Assembly: GCF_030547075.1 (NCBI RefSeq)
Contig: NZ_JAUOQH010000002.1
Coordinates: forward strand, 186,001 to 250,000
From: Alteromonas sp. 1_MG-2023
Lineage (GTDB): Bacteria > Pseudomonadota > Gammaproteobacteria > Enterobacterales > Alteromonadaceae
Direction: 5' to 3'
DNA length: 64,000 nt
In this document: positions 1 through 8,782 of the stretch, one piece after another
How positions within the stretch are numbered: position 1 is the stretch's first letter
How the letters are laid out: each line of letters begins with the position of its first letter
The notes under the pieces: generated by a model
What the model was told of the DNA's origin: nothing
The model's input: the letters and a program-made list of their open reading frames with translations, nothing else
Database searches by the model: none
Position numbers and translations under genes: made by a program

Positions 1-41
1 ACAGAGGCCCGCAACACACCCGCAATAGAAATCCAAACTAA

Positions 42-1604
42 TTAAAAGCTCACAGACGTTTTATTTGCAGTATCAATCATAGATTGAATGTACGCATCAT
101 GCGTTGGTAACGATGCAATTGGTTCACGCTTAATGTTATACAACGACGACAGCATGGCTTGCGTTTTCTCATCAGAAAAACTATTCGCTAACCCATGATA
201 ATCTTCAGGCACTAACCCCTGCCCATACATGACTTGTAGCCATGAACTCTCTAAAAACAAGTCATTCTGCTCGCGCACTAAATTGCCATTTTGTTTAAAC
301 AGTGCCATTTTGTGAGTCAACGAATCTGGTAACGTTAAGTGCCGCATATCTCGCCAAAAATCACTGTCTTCGCGTTCATTTAAACAATAATGTAGTACCA
401 GAAAATCTCGTATTTGCTCAAATTCTACTTTTGATTGTGCGTTGTACTCTTCAACAGCACTATCTGAGATACCTTGGTGTGGGAAAAGTTTTATTAACCT
501 TACGATGGCTGATTGAATCAGATGAATACTGGTAGATTCCAAAGGCTCTAAAAATCCAGAAGAAAGCCCTACCGCAACCACATTTTTATACCACTGCTGT
601 CTACGACGACCGGTAGTAAATTTAATGAGTTTAGGATCGCCCAGTGGTTTGGTATCTAAGTTAGCCATTAGCGTGTCGTGGGCTTGGCTATCACTAATAT
701 AACGTGAACTATAAACGTGACCATTGCCATTACGATGTTGCAATGGAATACGCCACTGCCAGCCCGCATCATGGGCGATAGAACGGGTGTAAGGTGCAGT
801 ATTTTCGTGGCGTTCAGAAGGTACTGCGATAGCCGAATCGCAGGGGAGTAAATGAGACCAATCATCATAACCCGCACCCAGGGTTTCGTTAATCAACAAC
901 CCTCGAAAACCAGTGCAGTCTATAAATAAGTCGCCATCAATAGCGTGGCCATTTTCGAGATGCAATGCTTTCACATTTCCACTGTGTTTGTGCCTTGATA
1001 CATGGCTGATTTTACCTTCAACCCTTGTAACCCCCATTCCTTCACTGAGTTTACGGAGATATTGTGCATAAAGTGAAGCGTCAAAGTGGTAAGCAAAAGG
1101 AAGCTCTAAAACGGGATCTTTTGCGTTAATACGTGCAAATTTACCTGCCTCAGCCGCTAAGTAGTTAAGGTCATACTCCCATAAATCGTTTTTCAAACCC
1201 TGCTGACGCGCTTTTAGCCAAAAGTGATGAAAGTGACAAAAGGCCATGCTTTTACCTGGCGCGCCGAACGTGTGGTAGTACTGTTGCCCTTGTTGCTTCC
1301 AGTTTTCAAATCGAATTGCTAGCTTAATGGTAGCTTTGGTATCACGAAGAAAAGTTGCCTCGTCAATACCTAGCACTTGGTTAACTAATCGGATAGGCGG
1401 AATGGTGGCTTCGCCTACGCCTACGGTGCCGATAGCTTCAGATTCGACGAGGGTAATCGTAACTGCGTCGCCGATGACTTTTTTTAGTAACGCTGCAGTT
1501 AGCCACCCTGCGGTGCCACCTCCAGCAACCACGACTTGCTTTACCGGCGTGTGTTTCATTTCTTGCTTAGTAGCCTCTTTCATATGGGCCTCTTTATTAT
1601 TCAA
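42..1604 (-). CDS. Flavin-dependent tryptophan halogenase family protein
   Basis: Member of the tryptophan halogenase (PrnA-like) FAD-dependent family, 520 aa. Near the N-terminus is the dinucleotide-binding signature GGGTAGW (about residues 28-34), followed by VGEATIPP, the region holding the conserved catalytic stretch of the family. Around residue 280 is WQWRIPL, the W-x-W-x-I-P motif that distinguishes halogenases from monooxygenases. In established members FADH2 from a separate reductase, O2 and halide give HOCl, which chlorinates an indole. In Alteromonadales such genes very often sit beside TonB receptors, as here, and their substrate is unknown; a role linked to the receptor's ligand is inference. 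Several Met codons lie before the FAD motif (residues 1, 8, 16), so the start may be up to 15 codons later. No partner flavin reductase is visible. Confidence 0.88.
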   Translation of the reverse strand: MNNKEAHMKEATKQEMKHTPVKQVVVAGGGTAGWLTAALLKKVIGDAVTITLVESEAIGTVGVGEATIPPIRLVNQVLGIDEATFLRDTKATIKLAIRFENWKQQGQQYYHTFGAPGKSMAFCHFHHFWLKARQQGLKNDLWEYDLNYLAAEAGKFARINAKDPVLELPFAYHFDASLYAQYLRKLSEGMGVTRVEGKISHVSRHKHSGNVKALHLENGHAIDGDLFIDCTGFRGLLINETLGAGYDDWSHLLPCDSAIAVPSERHENTAPYTRSIAHDAGWQWRIPLQHRNGNGHVYSSRYISDSQAHDTLMANLDTKPLGDPKLIKFTTGRRRQQWYKNVVAVGLSSGFLEPLESTSIHLIQSAIVRLIKLFPHQGISDSAVEEYNAQSKVEFEQIRDFLVLHYCLNEREDSDFWRDMRHLTLPDSLTHKMALFKQNGNLVREQNDLFLESSWLQVMYGQGLVPEDYHGLANSFSDEKTQAMLSSLYNIKREPIASLPTHDAYIQSMIDTANKTSVSF

Positions 1605-1770
1605 CGCTTTCTATGTGTGCTAGTCATATTTTGACTTTGCTTCGAAACAGCTTCCGTTCGACCTTGCTTCAAGTTCAATTCAGGCTAATTTCGACTTCGT
1701 TTTGGGCTCATACCTGTAATGTAGATATTGGTCTTCACCACACTGTAGATGGTTTATCTGTCTTTTTACA

Positions 1771-1833
1771 ATAAAAAACCACCTTATGCTTCATCGATGA
1801 AATCTAACTTCAAACGTTGAAACAACAAGGTGG
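1771..1833 (-). terminator. Probable intrinsic terminator of the TonB receptor gene
   Basis: Read on the minus strand, CCACCTT (1833-1827) pairs with AAGGTGG (1785-1779) and is followed directly by TTTTTTAT. The stem encloses about 40 nt with smaller internal palindromes (TTCATCGATGAA), so this is a long branched hairpin rather than a compact one. It lies just downstream of the receptor stop and would separate it from the halogenase gene. Confidence 0.45.
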
Positions 1834-1869
1834 CTTGTATTTATCCTACTGCTGGCTTTCGCCCAACAA

Positions 1870-4674
1870 TTAGAACGTATAGTTAAAACCTAACAAGTAG
1901 TTAGTGCCGTAAGACTGATATTGCGTGATTTGACGAGAATCCGCCTGTGACGCTTGAATATCATCTTCATCCGTTAAGTTTTGCGCTTGTAAAGTCACAC
2001 GTAGGCCTTCAAGAGACTCAATACCAGACTCGCTAAAGTCGTAACCGATTTGAGCATCAATCAAGGTACCGCCTTGCTTAGTAGCATCTACCAATGCCAA
2101 GCTTGTACCACGTTCTTCCGTTAGGTATTCATCACGTTTGGTTGCCGCAACACGGAACTCAAAACCATCACTTTCGTAAAAGAACGTCATGCTGTACGAC
2201 TCTTCAGACAAACCAGGGATTCGGGTTTCAGTTTGCGTTGGTGCCGCATCAACTTCGCCTTCCATGAAGGTAGCACTTGCGAACAAGCCAAAGCCTTCAA
2301 GTGACTCATGAATCAATTCACCCGGTAAAGAACCTTGTAGTTCATAACCACGCACATAACCTTCAAAACCATCTAGTACACTGCCTACTGAACCTAGGAA
2401 AGTAGCAGGGGTTTGTCCTTCTGAACCTTGGTGTAAATCAGGAATGTACACATCGGAGAAATCAGTTAATACACTCGTATCGCGATGCCAGTTCTTGATG
2501 TCTTTATAGAAAAATGAAGCCGCTACATAACCCGTATCCGAGAAGTAGTTTTCATAAGCAATATCTAACTGATTGGCTTCAAGAGGCTTAAGTTCAGGGT
2601 TACCTGAGCTACCACTCCAAGGACCATTTTCAGGATCGGTACTGGTAATTTGATTGTCATTAAACGCAAAAGACGCCTGTGTATTCGGACGCATATCGTC
2701 CATACGCGGTCTTGAAATTACTTTACCCACTGCGAAACGTACAAACTGACCTTCAGCCACTTCTGCTGAAAGATTAAGTGTTGGAAGTACATCAGTGTAA
2801 TCAGCGCCGCCAGAAACCGGTACCGCTACTGTCATGCCATCAGCATCAGACGTGGTTGAGAACCCCGTAGATTGCTGGTCAGCATTAACCACTTGTACAC
2901 CCACGTTACCGCGAATATAGATATCACCTACTTCCATTTCTAAATCAAATTTAGTGTAGAAAGTCAGTAACTCTTCATCAACGGTGTAGCTATCGCCTAA
3001 ACGATCGTTTTGAACAAGCTTAGCGTCTGTCTCTGTGTAATAACCACTTTGGTATAAACCAAGTGAATCATACGCAAGAATTCCGTCTATACCGATGAAA
3101 TCTAAAGGTACTACGCCTAATACATCTGGGATTGCCGCATCGTCAGGATAGCTAGGTGCGGTAAGGTAAGCACCGTTGTTTTCCTTAGTTTTACTGCGGT
3201 CTGAGTAGATAACACCCGCAGACATGCCCGTCACTACGCCCCACTCAACATAGCCTTTGGCGTCAAAGCGATAAGTGTCTAAGTCTTCTTCATAGTTTGG
3301 TTGGTTAACGAAACCGTCTTGTGCATCCGCACCAATAATTGGCGCGCCCCACGCTTGTGGACCAGCAAGGCGAATTAAGCTTTCATCAGTAAGGTCAACA
3401 GGGGCAATACTTGGGTGGTCGGAATATACCGCGCCGGTAGACGTCATTTCCCAGCTGCGTGCAGTAATTGGACGATCATCAGTTCCCGCACGGCCTACAC
3501 CTGAATAGCTTTCTACATCGATAATATCTTTTTCAACTTTACCTGTAGAGTAATCGAACTCTAGCGTCCAGTTGTCATTTAAAATGTATTCAGCGTTAAC
3601 GCCAACCGTTGTTAAATCAGCTTCTTGAGTACGAGCATCGTTACGAATTACTGAATAGAAACCATCGTAGTAACCAGATGTCACTAAACCATCTTCAACG
3701 CCAGTAATAGTATATTCGCCCGTACCCCATTCAGCGCCACCTTCTTCAAGACCACGACGAACGTCATCTTCAACAAAGTCGATATACAATGCATCTACTT
3801 GTACATTTAATTTATCAGAAGGCGCCCATTCAATTACCGCTGCAATAGAGTCACGCTCTAACATAGCTGAGCGTGCAAATGAGTCATGCCCGCCTAGAAT
3901 GGTGGTTCCTTCTGCCACGTCAACACCGTCAACGGCATTATCAGCATTGGCACCAGCATAACCCCAGCCACGGAAATGTTGTTCCTGGCGAGGTGACTCC
4001 ATGCTAGCAACAGTTAATGCCAAACCAATGGTATCGTCGGCAAATTGATCAACGTAGTTTACGGAAATACGGTGGCCATTGTTGTCGAAGTCTGGGTTTG
4101 GAGAATCTTCAGCGTTCTTTTCATAAGAACCATTTATGGCAAATGTACTTTTAGCCGTTAATGGACTAATAGTTTGAAGGTCAATTGAACCACCAATATT
4201 TTGGGTGGTCATTCCAGCTTCAGCGGTTTTATATACAACAATACTAGAGATAATTTCTGTAGGATAAAGGTCGAATTCAACGCCACGGTTGTCGCCCATA
4301 CCTAATAATTCACGACCGTTAAGTGATGTACCTACGTAGTTTTCATTGAAACCACGTACTGAAATACCACTAGTACGACCGTTTCTGCGCTCACCAGCTA
4401 GGCCAGGCAAACGTGAAATAGATTCTGCAATACTTGTGTCCGGTAATTTACCGATATCTTCGGCAGATAGCGCTTCGACAATAGATGTACTATCCATTTT
4501 GATTGCTTGAGCGCGTTGTAAGCTACCACGAATACCGCTAACTTGAATAACCTCAACGTTAGCTTCATCAGCAGCTTCTGAATTTGTTTCTTGTGCAAAT
4601 GTAGGCGAACAACCAAAAGCTACGCCACCAGTGATCAGCGCAACCTTGATGAGATTTGGTTTAAATTGTTTCAT
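1870..4674 (-). CDS. TonB-dependent outer-membrane receptor
   Basis: Large outer-membrane beta-barrel receptor (934 aa from the chosen start) that would import a ligand with TonB/ExbBD energy. The chosen start, at 4674, gives a signal peptide (MKQFKPNLIKVALITGGVAF...FAQ); the longer frame adds 22 residues that would precede the signal. After the signal comes a TonB-box-like stretch (VEVIQVSGIRGS), then the plug domain with DIGKLPDTSIAESISRLPG and GISVRGF, typical of the TonB-receptor subclass of Alteromonas, Xanthomonas and Caulobacter that imports oligosaccharides or related compounds. The C-terminus ends in an aromatic residue (LLGFNYTF), as expected for barrel insertion by BAM. The neighbouring halogenase homologue is the usual genomic partner. 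Substrate cannot be read from sequence. Confidence 0.92.
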   Translation of the reverse strand: MKQFKPNLIKVALITGGVAFGCSPTFAQETNSEAADEANVEVIQVSGIRGSLQRAQAIKMDSTSIVEALSAEDIGKLPDTSIAESISRLPGLAGERRNGRTSGISVRGFNENYVGTSLNGRELLGMGDNRGVEFDLYPTEIISSIVVYKTAEAGMTTQNIGGSIDLQTISPLTAKSTFAINGSYEKNAEDSPNPDFDNNGHRISVNYVDQFADDTIGLALTVASMESPRQEQHFRGWGYAGANADNAVDGVDVAEGTTILGGHDSFARSAMLERDSIAAVIEWAPSDKLNVQVDALYIDFVEDDVRRGLEEGGAEWGTGEYTITGVEDGLVTSGYYDGFYSVIRNDARTQEADLTTVGVNAEYILNDNWTLEFDYSTGKVEKDIIDVESYSGVGRAGTDDRPITARSWEMTSTGAVYSDHPSIAPVDLTDESLIRLAGPQAWGAPIIGADAQDGFVNQPNYEEDLDTYRFDAKGYVEWGVVTGMSAGVIYSDRSKTKENNGAYLTAPSYPDDAAIPDVLGVVPLDFIGIDGILAYDSLGLYQSGYYTETDAKLVQNDRLGDSYTVDEELLTFYTKFDLEMEVGDIYIRGNVGVQVVNADQQSTGFSTTSDADGMTVAVPVSGGADYTDVLPTLNLSAEVAEGQFVRFAVGKVISRPRMDDMRPNTQASFAFNDNQITSTDPENGPWSGSSGNPELKPLEANQLDIAYENYFSDTGYVAASFFYKDIKNWHRDTSVLTDFSDVYIPDLHQGSEGQTPATFLGSVGSVLDGFEGYVRGYELQGSLPGELIHESLEGFGLFASATFMEGEVDAAPTQTETRIPGLSEESYSMTFFYESDGFEFRVAATKRDEYLTEERGTSLALVDATKQGGTLIDAQIGYDFSESGIESLEGLRVTLQAQNLTDEDDIQASQADSRQITQYQSYGTNYLLGFNYTF

Positions 4675-5029
4675 AAAACAGGTGTCCCATTCAGTTATGT
4701 TTGTTGTCTTTTTGTTATTTTTATGACAATCGAATGACAATGTATCCAGTCGCTGACAATCCTATAGAGCACATGGACTTTGCACAATTGCTTGCATACG
4801 TATTCATAGAAAATATTCAACACCCCGTTAACATTAGTTGTCATGAAATTATTGAAAATTAACAACAAAATTACGCAAAATGTCAGCTAAATTAAGTTTA
4901 TGTTGTAATTTTGTTACGGTATCGATGCCGTAATTTGAGGGTTTATGCATGAAGATAAATATTGATGACAATTGTCAAATTAGGGATGTTACTAGTAAAG
5001 AATTTTGTATAGCCAGCAGTAAATAGGCA
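4675..5029. other. AT-rich intergenic region upstream of the TonB receptor
   Basis: About 355 bp with no supported gene. It is AT-rich and contains several imperfect palindromes (for example around 4840-4870), so it most likely holds the receptor promoter and any operator. I could not pick out a convincing -35/-10 pair. Confidence 0.4.
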
Positions 5030-5057
5030 TAAAAAAGCCCGCTAAAAAGCGGGCTTT
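5030..5057 (-). terminator. Intrinsic terminator of sucCD
   Basis: Minus-strand reading gives AAAGCCCGCT - TTTT - AGCGGGCTTT followed by TTT. This is a perfect 10-bp GC-rich stem with a U-tract, about 30 bp after the sucD stop. Confidence 0.88.
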
Positions 5058-5085
5058 AACTTAACACTTTCGTGCGCTTTGCTTA

Positions 5086-5958
5086 CTACCAACCAGTAGT
5101 TTCGCGAAGTGCCTTACCGATGTCAGCAAGAGAGCGCACGGTTTTAACACCCGCATCTTCTAGTGCTTTGAATTTCTCATCAGCTGTACCTTTACCGCCA
5201 GCAATGATTGCACCAGCGTGACCCATACGCTTACCTTCAGGTGCAGTTACACCCGCAATGTAAGAAACAACAGGCTTAGTTACGTTAGCTTTGATGAATT
5301 CAGCAGCTTCTTCTTCTGCTGTACCACCAATTTCACCAATCATAACGATAGCTTCTGTTTGAGGATCATCTTGGAACAACTGTAGGATGTCGATGAAGTT
5401 TGAACCAGGAATTGGATCACCACCGATACCAACACAGCTAGACTGGCCGAAACCTTCGTCAGTAGTTTGCTTAACCGCTTCGTACGTAAGTGTACCAGAG
5501 CGAGAAACAATACCTACTTTACCAGGCTTGTGGATATGACCAGGCATGATACCAATCTTACACTCTCCAGGGGTAATAACACCTGGGCAGTTTGGTCCAA
5601 TCATGCGAACGCCTTTTGCGTTTACGTATTCTTTAACGTAAAGCATATCAAGCGTTGGAATACCTTCAGTGATACAAACGATAAGCTCGATGCCAGCATC
5701 AGCAGCTTCAACGATTGAATCTTTACAGAATGCAGCTGGTACATAGATAACAGTTGCCGTTGCGCCTGTTGCTTCTACCGCTTCACGTACTGTATTGAAT
5801 ACTGGAAGACCTAGGTGCTCAGTGCCGCCTTTGCCTGGTGTTACACCACCAACCATTTGCGTACCGTAAGCAATCGCTTGCTCAGAGTGGAAAGTACCTT
5901 GACCACCAGTGAAACCTTGACAGATTACTTTGGTATCTTTATTAATTAATACAGACAT
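5086..5958 (-). CDS. sucD: Succinyl-CoA synthetase alpha subunit
   Basis: Succinate-CoA ligase (ADP-forming) alpha subunit, 290 aa, the full family length. It catalyses the reversible conversion of succinyl-CoA, ADP and phosphate to succinate, CoA and ATP in the cytoplasmic TCA cycle, as a complex with SucC. The N-terminal CoA-binding Rossmann part shows [10 protein letters not shown]; the phosphorylated active-site histidine lies in GHAGAI near residue 246. Its ATG overlaps the sucC stop by one base (TAATG), indicating translational coupling, and a strong terminator follows. Confidence 0.97.
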   Translation of the reverse strand: MSVLINKDTKVICQGFTGGQGTFHSEQAIAYGTQMVGGVTPGKGGTEHLGLPVFNTVREAVEATGATATVIYVPAAFCKDSIVEAADAGIELIVCITEGIPTLDMLYVKEYVNAKGVRMIGPNCPGVITPGECKIGIMPGHIHKPGKVGIVSRSGTLTYEAVKQTTDEGFGQSSCVGIGGDPIPGSNFIDILQLFQDDPQTEAIVMIGEIGGTAEEEAAEFIKANVTKPVVSYIAGVTAPEGKRMGHAGAIIAGGKGTADEKFKALEDAGVKTVRSLADIGKALRETTGW

Positions 5959-7124
5959 TATTTGCCCTCCGCTGCAGCAACAACTTTCTGAGCTGCATCA
6001 GTTAGCGATTCAGCAGCGATGATATCAAGACCAGAGTTCGCTAGAACTTCACGGCCAAGCTCTGCGTTTGTACCTTCAAGACGTACAACAACAGGAACAC
6101 TAACGCCAACTTCTTTAACCGCGCCAATGATACCTTCAGCAATCATGTCACAACGAACGATACCGCCAAAGATGTTTACTAAAACAGCTGAAACGTTGTC
6201 GTCTGAAAGGATGATTTTGAATGCTTCTGCAACACGCTCTTTAGTCGCGCCGCCACCAACATCGAGGAAGTTAGCTGGTTTGCCACCGTGTAGGTTTACG
6301 ATATCCATCGTACCCATTGCTAGGCCTGCACCGTTAACCATGCAACCTACGTTACCGTCTAGCGCAACATAGTTAAGTTCAAACTCAGCAGCATGCGCTT
6401 CACGTGCATCTTCTTGAGTAGGATCTTGCATAGCTTTAACTTTAGGCTGGCGATATAACGCGTTGCCATCGATAGCTAGCTTAGCGTCAAGACAGTGAAG
6501 GTCACCATCTTCTTTAATTACAAGCGGGTTAATTTCAATCAATGCAACATCAAGATCTTCAAACATCTTAGCTAGGCCAAGGAAAATCTTAGTGAATTGT
6601 TTGATTTGAACGCCAGAAAGACCAAGTTTAAACGCCATTTCGCGTGCTTGGTAAGGCTGAGCACCAACAATTGGGTCAATTTCAGCTTTAAGAATTTTCT
6701 CTGGTGTTTCTTCTGCAACAGTTTCAATCTCAACGCCACCTTCAGTAGAAGCCATAAACACAACACGACGGGTTGTGCGGTCAACTACTGCACCAAGGTA
6801 CAATTCGTTAGCGATATCTGTGCAAGTTTCAACTAGGATTTTGCTCACAGGCTGACCATTTTCGTCAGTCTGGAAAGTCACCAAATTTTTGCCAAGCCAG
6901 TTTTCTGCGAAAGCTTTGATTGCGTCAGTATCTTTTACTAACTTAACGCCACCTGCTTTACCGCGACCACCTGCGTGGACCTGACATTTTACTACCCACT
7001 CACTACCGCCAATGCGGTTAGCGGCCTCTACAGCACTTTCAGGAGTGTCTGCTGCGTATCCTTCAGAAACAGGTAGACCGTATTCTTTGAATAGCTGCTT
7101 ACCTTGGTATTCATGCAAATTCAT
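5958..7124 (-). CDS. sucC: Succinyl-CoA synthetase beta subunit
   Basis: ADP-forming succinate-CoA ligase beta subunit, 388 aa, matching the E. coli length. The N-terminal ATP-grasp fold begins [29 protein letters not shown] is the nucleotide-binding segment and [10 protein letters not shown] lies in the C-terminal ligase domain. It forms the alpha2-beta2 enzyme with SucD, which follows with a one-base overlap. About 150 bp separate it from sucB upstream, and that gap holds a compact GNRA-capped hairpin, so sucCD may have its own promoter or an attenuation step. Confidence 0.97.
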   Translation of the reverse strand: MNLHEYQGKQLFKEYGLPVSEGYAADTPESAVEAANRIGGSEWVVKCQVHAGGRGKAGGVKLVKDTDAIKAFAENWLGKNLVTFQTDENGQPVSKILVETCTDIANELYLGAVVDRTTRRVVFMASTEGGVEIETVAEETPEKILKAEIDPIVGAQPYQAREMAFKLGLSGVQIKQFTKIFLGLAKMFEDLDVALIEINPLVIKEDGDLHCLDAKLAIDGNALYRQPKVKAMQDPTQEDAREAHAAEFELNYVALDGNVGCMVNGAGLAMGTMDIVNLHGGKPANFLDVGGGATKERVAEAFKIILSDDNVSAVLVNIFGGIVRCDMIAEGIIGAVKEVGVSVPVVVRLEGTNAELGREVLANSGLDIIAAESLTDAAQKVVAAAEGK

Positions 7125-7154
7125 GGTGTTTCTATCCGATTTTTAGTAAGACAA

Positions 7155-7172
7155 AAGCCGCTCGCGCGACTT
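7155..7172 (-). promoter_or_regulatory. GCGA-tetraloop hairpin in the sucC leader
   Basis: The minus strand reads AAGUCGC - GCGA - GCGGCUU followed by UUGUC, a 7-bp stem (one G-U pair) closed by a GNRA-type tetraloop, about 30 nt upstream of the sucC ATG. It could be a weak terminator/attenuator after sucAB or an mRNA-stabilising processing hairpin. A TATAAT-like hexamer sits just upstream near 7188, without a convincing -35. Confidence 0.4.
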
Positions 7173-7276
7173 GATTAATTAGACTGATATTATAGGGCGA
7201 ATATCAGCGTTGTGGCAGAAACGAAACCTAAATAAATAAGCCACGCTACTGCACACAATACTAAGAGATGAAAGTC

Positions 7277-8776
7277 TTACACGTCTAATAAAAGGCGTGT
7301 TGGATCTTCTAGCATCTCTTTGATTGTTACCAAGAAACCTACTGACTCTTTACCATCAACAATACGATGGTCATAAGACAGGGCTAGGTACATCATTGGC
7401 AGAATTTCTACTTTACCGTTAACTGCCATTGGGCGATCTTGGATTTTATGCATACCCAAAATAGCGCTCTGTGGCGGGTTAATGATAGGCGTAGACATCA
7501 ATGAACCGAACACACCACCGTTGGTGATGGTAAAGTTACCGCCTTGAAGGTCTGCCATCGACAATTTGCCATCACGGCCTTTAATTGCCAATTCTTTAAT
7601 TCCTTTCTCAACACCGGCCATACCTAGTGTATCCGTATCTTTTAAGATAGGCGTTACTAGACCGCGAGGCGTTGATACTGCGATAGAGATATCGAAGTAG
7701 TTGTGATAAACAATGTCATCACCGTCAATTGATGCGTTCACATCTGGGAAACGTTTAAGGGCTTCAGTTACTGCTTTCACGTAGAAAGACATGAAACCTA
7801 AGCGAATACCGTGACGTTTCTCAAAGCTCTCTTGGTACTGCTTACGAAGTTCCATAATTGGTTTCATGTTAACTTCGTTGAACGTCGTTAGCATAGCAGT
7901 AGAGTTTTTCGCTTCAAGTAAACGTGTTGCAATCGTTTTACGAAGACGTGTCATAGGAACACGTTTTTCAGTGCGCGTACCTGTAGGCAGTTCAGCCGTG
8001 TCGGTTGACGCTGACGGCGTAGATGCTGCTGGCGCACTTCCACCTTTAAGGTGCTTCTCTACGTCTTCTTTAGTGATACGGCCATTTTTGCCCGTACCTT
8101 TAACTTTTGCTGCGTCTACGCCTTTTTCCGCCAATAAACGGCGAACTGAAGGACTAAGTGCATCACTGCTTTCATCTGAGTCATCAGATGATGCTTCAGA
8201 CGACTCAGATGCAGCTGCACCTGATGACGCGCCTTCAACAAATTTAGCAATCACTTCTTCAGCTGTCACTGTTGCGCCTTCTTCGGCAACAATTTCAGAT
8301 AGTGAGCCATCAGCTGGCGCGACGACTTCTAGGACAACTTTATCAGTTTCGATATCAACCAAGTTTTGGTCGCGGCTAACCGCTTCGCCTACTGCAACAT
8401 GCCATGTGGCGATGGTTGCATCAGCTACCGACTCAGGTAATACAGGGACTTTAACTTCTGACGTTTTACCGCTAGATGCAGGTGCTGATTCTTTTTTAGA
8501 TTCAGCTTTCGCTTCAGATTTAGCTGGCGCAGCGCCACCCTCTTCTAATTTAGCAATAACTTGTTCGCCTAGTACCGTTGCACCCTCTTCATTAAGAAGC
8601 TCACCGATAGTTCCGTCGGCTGGTGCTACAACTTCCAGCACAACTTTATCAGTTTCAATGTCAACCAGGTTCTGGTCACGCTTTACCGCGTCTCCGGCCT
8701 TTACATGCCAAGTTGCAATGGTGGCATCGGCAACTGACTCTGGTAGGACCGGAACTTTTATCTCAATTGTCATCAT
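7277..8776 (-). CDS. sucB: 2-oxoglutarate dehydrogenase E2 (dihydrolipoyl succinyltransferase), two lipoyl domains
   Basis: E2 core of the 2-oxoglutarate dehydrogenase complex; it transfers succinyl from E1 via lipoyl-lysine to CoA. At 499 aa it is about 95 residues longer than E. coli SucB because the lipoyl domain is duplicated. Domains are residues about 3-78 and 107-180, each with ETDKVVLEV, putting the lipoylated lysines at about K44 and K146. An Ala/Ser/Glu-rich linker follows, then the E1/E3-binding domain ([15 protein letters not shown], about 207-245), another linker and the acyltransferase domain ending with the catalytic SYDHRIVDG. Two adjacent Met codons open the frame. Only 6 bp separate it from sucA, so the two are co-transcribed. 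Confidence 0.96.
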   Translation of the reverse strand: MMTIEIKVPVLPESVADATIATWHVKAGDAVKRDQNLVDIETDKVVLEVVAPADGTIGELLNEEGATVLGEQVIAKLEEGGAAPAKSEAKAESKKESAPASSGKTSEVKVPVLPESVADATIATWHVAVGEAVSRDQNLVDIETDKVVLEVVAPADGSLSEIVAEEGATVTAEEVIAKFVEGASSGAAASESSEASSDDSDESSDALSPSVRRLLAEKGVDAAKVKGTGKNGRITKEDVEKHLKGGSAPAASTPSASTDTAELPTGTRTEKRVPMTRLRKTIATRLLEAKNSTAMLTTFNEVNMKPIMELRKQYQESFEKRHGIRLGFMSFYVKAVTEALKRFPDVNASIDGDDIVYHNYFDISIAVSTPRGLVTPILKDTDTLGMAGVEKGIKELAIKGRDGKLSMADLQGGNFTITNGGVFGSLMSTPIINPPQSAILGMHKIQDRPMAVNGKVEILPMMYLALSYDHRIVDGKESVGFLVTIKEMLEDPTRLLLDV

Positions 8777-8782
8777 TGTTCC

